Below, one piece after another: positions 7,624 to 9,950 of a DNA stretch of 9,950 bases. The DNA is from Acetofilamentum sp. (GTDB taxonomy: Bacteria > Bacteroidota > Bacteroidia > Bacteroidales > JAADGE01). The notes below the pieces were generated by a model. The model was not told where the DNA came from. It ran no database searches and saw only the letters and a program-made list of their open reading frames with translations. The position numbers and the translations under genes were made by a program. The DNA lies in the NCBI GenBank assembly GCA_020720705.1, contig DYOJ01000060.1, positions 1-9,950 of the forward strand, in the 5' to 3' direction. How positions within the stretch are numbered: position 1 is the stretch's first letter; each line of letters opens with the position of its first letter.

Positions 7624-8286
7624 ATGAATGTTCCGAATAAAGCTCCAAATAAAACTCCAAAATCGTTCTCTAAGCGTTGGCATATACGTCATAAATATTT
7701 TAAGCGAACGGGTTTGTATTCGTTTGTTTTTAAAAATTTGCTAAAACTTATTGTGATACTCGGCGCACTCATCGGGCTGATTTTGTTGATGAATCAAATT
7801 TTTGTTTCTGCCGGAATTGATTTGAATGTAACTATCAATAAGCTGATAGAGCGCGTGAATACGGTTGTTGTATTGTCCGTTTTTTTTGTGTCTGAATCTA
7901 TATTAGGATGGATTCCCCCTGATTTTTTTATTGTTTGGGCAAAAACACGCCCTACCGAACAACCTTACATAAACATCGCAATTCTCGGCACAATATCTTA
8001 TATGGGAGGCATTGTGGCATACCGTTTGGGCGAGCTGATACGCCGTTTGCCCAGAGTAAATGCTTATGTCGAACGTAAGTATTCCGGAAGTTTTAAATTG
8101 ATACGAAAATGGGGCGGCTTGGTTATTGTCATGGCGGCACTTTTTCCGCTACCTTATGCAACAACTTCTACTGTGGCGGGAATTGTTAAATATCCGTTCC
8201 GCATGTTCCTTTTATACGGACTGACACGCTACATCCGCTTCTTTGTATATGCAGCCACAATTTTTTGGGGCATGGGTAAATTGTAA
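7624..8286 (+). CDS. DedA/VTT-like multi-pass membrane protein
   Basis: This is a 220-residue integral membrane protein with a basic N-terminal tail (residues 1-30, many K/R) and about five hydrophobic stretches near 39-60, 80-105, 116-135, 164-188 and 194-216. Several features recall the DedA/YqaA (VTT) superfamily: an acidic residue before a proline re-entrant-like segment (SESILGWIPPDFF, E91 to D100), a glycine-rich helix with YMGGIVAYRLG, a second proline segment FPLPYATTSTVAG (174-186), and paired arginines R202 and R205 in the last helix. DedA relatives are linked to lipid transport and to maintaining the proton gradient; whether this divergent member shares that role is inference. The ATG follows a perfect -7 element closely, which supports the start. 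It is divergent from the AAA+ gene across 127 bp and has no downstream partner. I see no clear terminator after it. Confidence 0.65.
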   Translation: MNVPNKAPNKTPKSFSKRWHIRHKYFKRTGLYSFVFKNLLKLIVILGALIGLILLMNQIFVSAGIDLNVTINKLIERVNTVVVLSVFFVSESILGWIPPDFFIVWAKTRPTEQPYINIAILGTISYMGGIVAYRLGELIRRLPRVNAYVERKYSGSFKLIRKWGGLVIVMAALFPLPYATTSTVAGIVKYPFRMFLLYGLTRYIRFFVYAATIFWGMGKL

Positions 8287-8628
8287 GGCGTATTTTTACT
8301 CAATAATCAGTTAGATTTAGAATTCAGACTCAAATTGTTTAATTCCAATTAGTTATAATCTATTGTCTTTAGATAACTTGTAATGATGAGATGTTTAAAT
8401 GTCTGATATGCAGTTATTCGGTAGAATATTCAAGTGCTTAAAAAAATCGCTAAGCAAAAATAAAAATCGGAGCGTGCTCATAAATTTTTCATAGATTTCC
8501 AATAAACATATCAAACATACACTCAAAACATTCGACCATATATTATTGAATATTAGAAAGTAATGTTGATTGTCCGTTCTTATAGTTTCTGATATCAGAT
8601 TTTTTATAAAATCTTTAAGAAAATGGTG
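8287..8628. other. AT-rich intergenic region before alanine dehydrogenase
   Basis: No gene is supported here. A 174-codon frame on the minus strand (8919-8395) overlaps the alanine dehydrogenase start and has no recognisable protein features, so I treat it as chance. The region contains a small inverted repeat TGCTTA/TAAGCA (8435-8456) without a T tract on the plus strand. It also contains the palindrome described separately at 8588-8613. No intrinsic terminator for the upstream membrane-protein gene is evident. Confidence 0.55.
8588..8613. repeat. 12-bp palindrome and adjoining hairpin upstream of the alanine dehydrogenase promoter
   Basis: TCTGATATCAGA (8588-8599) is a perfect palindrome. 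It overlaps a second small inverted repeat, GATTTT (8598-8603) and AAAATC (8608-8613). The pair ends 15 nt upstream of the predicted TTG element at 8629. A dimeric regulator could bind the palindrome, but in such AT-rich DNA this may be chance. Confidence 0.4.
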
Positions 8629-8658
8629 TTGATTTTTATAAAAAATATCGTAACTTTG
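8629..8658 (+). promoter_or_regulatory. Promoter of the alanine dehydrogenase gene
   Basis: TTG (8629-8631), exactly 19 nt, then TAACTTTG (8651-8658): a full match to the Bacteroidota housekeeping promoter. Transcription should start near 8663-8666, giving a leader of about 70 nt that is visibly richer in G and C than the DNA upstream of it. Confidence 0.8.
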
Positions 8659-8679
8659 CAGTCCGTAATTGAAGGTTTC

Positions 8680-8733
8680 ATGCAGCCGGCATTTTGTCGT
8701 TTGCCTCTGACCGTTAAACGCTTTGCGCGTTAA
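8680..8733 (+). CDS. Possible 17-residue leader peptide upstream of alanine dehydrogenase
   Basis: An ATG at 8680 opens a 17-codon frame, MQPAFCRLPLTVKRFAR, ending with TAA at 8731-8733. The alanine dehydrogenase ATG follows after 3 nt and in the same frame. A GAAGG stretch (8671-8675) sits 4 nt before the leader ATG, a Shine-Dalgarno-like sequence that the other genes here lack. A small hairpin, AACGC (8717-8721) and GCGTT (8727-8731), covers the end of the frame and lies just before the main start. It could couple or regulate translation of the enzyme. It could also be a chance frame in a structured leader. There is no amino acid run to suggest classical attenuation. Confidence 0.35.
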   Translation: MQPAFCRLPLTVKRFAR

Positions 8734-8736
8734 AAT

Positions 8737-9945
8737 ATGACACGAACTGATTTTATTCCCGGAAAATACTCCGAAAGTTTTTTCCCACAGCCGGAACTGC
8801 TCGCACGCCGCTCCGATAAACGCAAATTGCGTATAGGTATCCCGAAAGAAACTGATACTCACGAGTATCGAATCATGTTGAACCCTACTGCCGTGAAACA
8901 ACTCACGGATGACGGACATACAATTCTGTTGGAAGCCGGTTCCGGAGGACGCAGCAATTGGTCTGATATCGAATTTGCGAATGCAGGAGCGATCATTTCA
9001 GAACGTACCGAAACGTTTAAATGTGATGTTATTCTTAAAGTTTCGCCCATTTCGTCCGATGAAATTGACTTATTGCCGGGAAATCAAACTTTATTTTCGG
9101 CATTACATTCTAACACACAGACTGTTGAGAATATCCGCAGACTGATGCAAAAACGAATAACCGCTGTTGCCTATGAATTGGTGCACGACCACAACGGCTT
9201 CTATCCGTTTGTCCATTCTATGAGCGAAATTTCCGGAATGTTAGCCGTAACCACCGCCGGCGAATATTTGAGCAGATACAACGGTCGCGGAATTGTAATG
9301 GGCGGAATTACAGGAGTTCCTCCGGCAAAGGTCATCATTCTTGGCAGCGGAACTGCTGCCGAGTATGCCGCAAGAGCCGCTGTCGGATTAGGTGCATTGG
9401 TGAAAATTTTTGACGATTCGGTAGCACAACTCAATCAACTAAAGAACAAACTCGGTGCCGGAGTGTTTACGTATTTCTCACAAAAACAATCACTTGCAAA
9501 TAATTTGAAATCAGCCGATGTACTGATAGGTGCGCTTGATTTTACCGGAAAAATTCCCAAAATGAATGTTACACAAGAAATGGTGGCGGCAATGAAATCC
9601 GGAACCGTTATTGTGGACTTGAATACAGATAATGTCTCGTGCATAGAAACTTCGCGCATTACAAATTTGGGTAATCCTACTTATGAAGCCTACGGAGTGT
9701 TGCATTATTGTGTGCCCAATATCGCAGCTCGCGCACCTCGCACGGCATCTTTAGCCATGAGCAATGCACTGCTGCCGATACTCGAAGCGTTTAGTGAAGA
9801 AACTGCAACACGTCGCATTATGAGAAACGAAACTTGTATCCGAAACGGAACATACATTTATGAAGGTGTGCTCACAAACGAATATCTTGCAAATATCTTT
9901 AAACTTGATTATAAGGATATTAACTTGCTGACTGCAATTTATTAA
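8737..9945 (+). CDS. ald: Alanine dehydrogenase (AlaDH/PNT family)
   Basis: This 402-residue enzyme should catalyse reversible NAD(H)-dependent deamination of L-alanine to pyruvate and ammonium in the cytoplasm. About 30 extra residues precede the family start LRIGIPKE (31-38), as in other Bacteroidota members. Expected catalytic positions are R45 (EYRIML), K101 (ILKVSP), H124 (SALHS) and D298 (NTDNVS). The nucleotide-binding domain has GGITGVPPAKVIILGSG with the dinucleotide motif at 203-208, and the C-terminal part has HYCVPNIAARAPRTAS. Two deviations stand out: the usual DQGG after the catalytic aspartate reads DNVS, and the third glycine of GxGxxG is A208. These mark a divergent but probably working enzyme; altered kinetics or cofactor preference is speculation. 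The full AlaDH-like single chain and the absence of a pntB neighbour argue against a transhydrogenase subunit. It has its own strong promoter and a leader frame. Its stop codon is 5 nt from the window end, so no terminator is visible. Confidence 0.92.
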   Translation: MTRTDFIPGKYSESFFPQPELLARRSDKRKLRIGIPKETDTHEYRIMLNPTAVKQLTDDGHTILLEAGSGGRSNWSDIEFANAGAIISERTETFKCDVILKVSPISSDEIDLLPGNQTLFSALHSNTQTVENIRRLMQKRITAVAYELVHDHNGFYPFVHSMSEISGMLAVTTAGEYLSRYNGRGIVMGGITGVPPAKVIILGSGTAAEYAARAAVGLGALVKIFDDSVAQLNQLKNKLGAGVFTYFSQKQSLANNLKSADVLIGALDFTGKIPKMNVTQEMVAAMKSGTVIVDLNTDNVSCIETSRITNLGNPTYEAYGVLHYCVPNIAARAPRTASLAMSNALLPILEAFSEETATRRIMRNETCIRNGTYIYEGVLTNEYLANIFKLDYKDINLLTAIY

Positions 9946-9950
9946 TTTAT

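Noticed and set aside
8435..8456. TGCTTA/TAAGCA hairpin as a terminator for the DedA-like gene
   Set aside because: No T tract follows on the plus strand and it lies about 150 nt beyond the stop codon. The stem is only 6 bp.
8395..8919. A 174-codon minus-strand frame antisense to the start of alanine dehydrogenase
   Set aside because: It overlaps a well-supported gene, the promoter and the leader on the other strand. It has no recognisable domain or low-complexity pattern of a real protein, and its composition follows the AT-rich intergenic DNA.

Overview
The window looks like an AT-rich Bacteroidota chromosome, probably in or near Bacteroidales. The main pointers are a large periplasmic two-propeller/Y_Y_Y sensor of the kind expanded in this phylum, and several promoters matching the Bacteroidota consensus (TTG, about 19 nt, TAnnTTTG). 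Start sites generally lack Shine-Dalgarno sequences, and the alanine dehydrogenase has the long N-terminus typical of the phylum. The genus cannot be read from the sequence.

Layout. Positions 1-664 (minus) hold a type II toxin-antitoxin pair: a small antitoxin followed 4 nt later by a PIN-domain (VapC-type) toxin that runs off the left edge. Positions 757-4083 (minus) encode a 1108-residue sensor with a signal peptide, 14 propeller-blade motifs, a Y_Y_Y domain, one membrane span, a coiled coil and a SpoIIE-type PP2C serine/threonine phosphatase. A gene-free, very AT-rich stretch follows (4084-4874). It carries a nested inverted repeat with short tandem repeats and a clear intrinsic terminator. 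Positions 4875-7496 (minus) encode a tandem AAA+ ATPase of the CbbX/SpoVK/EccA type with an unusual duplicated, probably beta-rich, N-terminal region. Divergent from it, 7624-8286 (plus) encodes a small multi-pass membrane protein resembling the DedA/VTT superfamily. After another AT-rich gap, 8737-9945 (plus) encodes an alanine dehydrogenase. It has a near-ideal promoter and a 17-codon leader reading frame ending 3 nt before its start.

How the genes relate. Apart from the toxin-antitoxin pair, each gene appears to be its own transcription unit. The AAA+ and membrane-protein genes share a 127-bp divergent promoter region, so co-regulation is possible but unproven. The phosphatase has no kinase, anti-sigma or anti-anti-sigma partner beside it, so its target lies elsewhere. 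I see no CRISPR array, insertion sequence, tRNA or rRNA. The points most worth following are the N-terminal region of the AAA+ protein, the leader reading frame before alanine dehydrogenase, and that enzyme's altered active-site and nucleotide-binding motifs.
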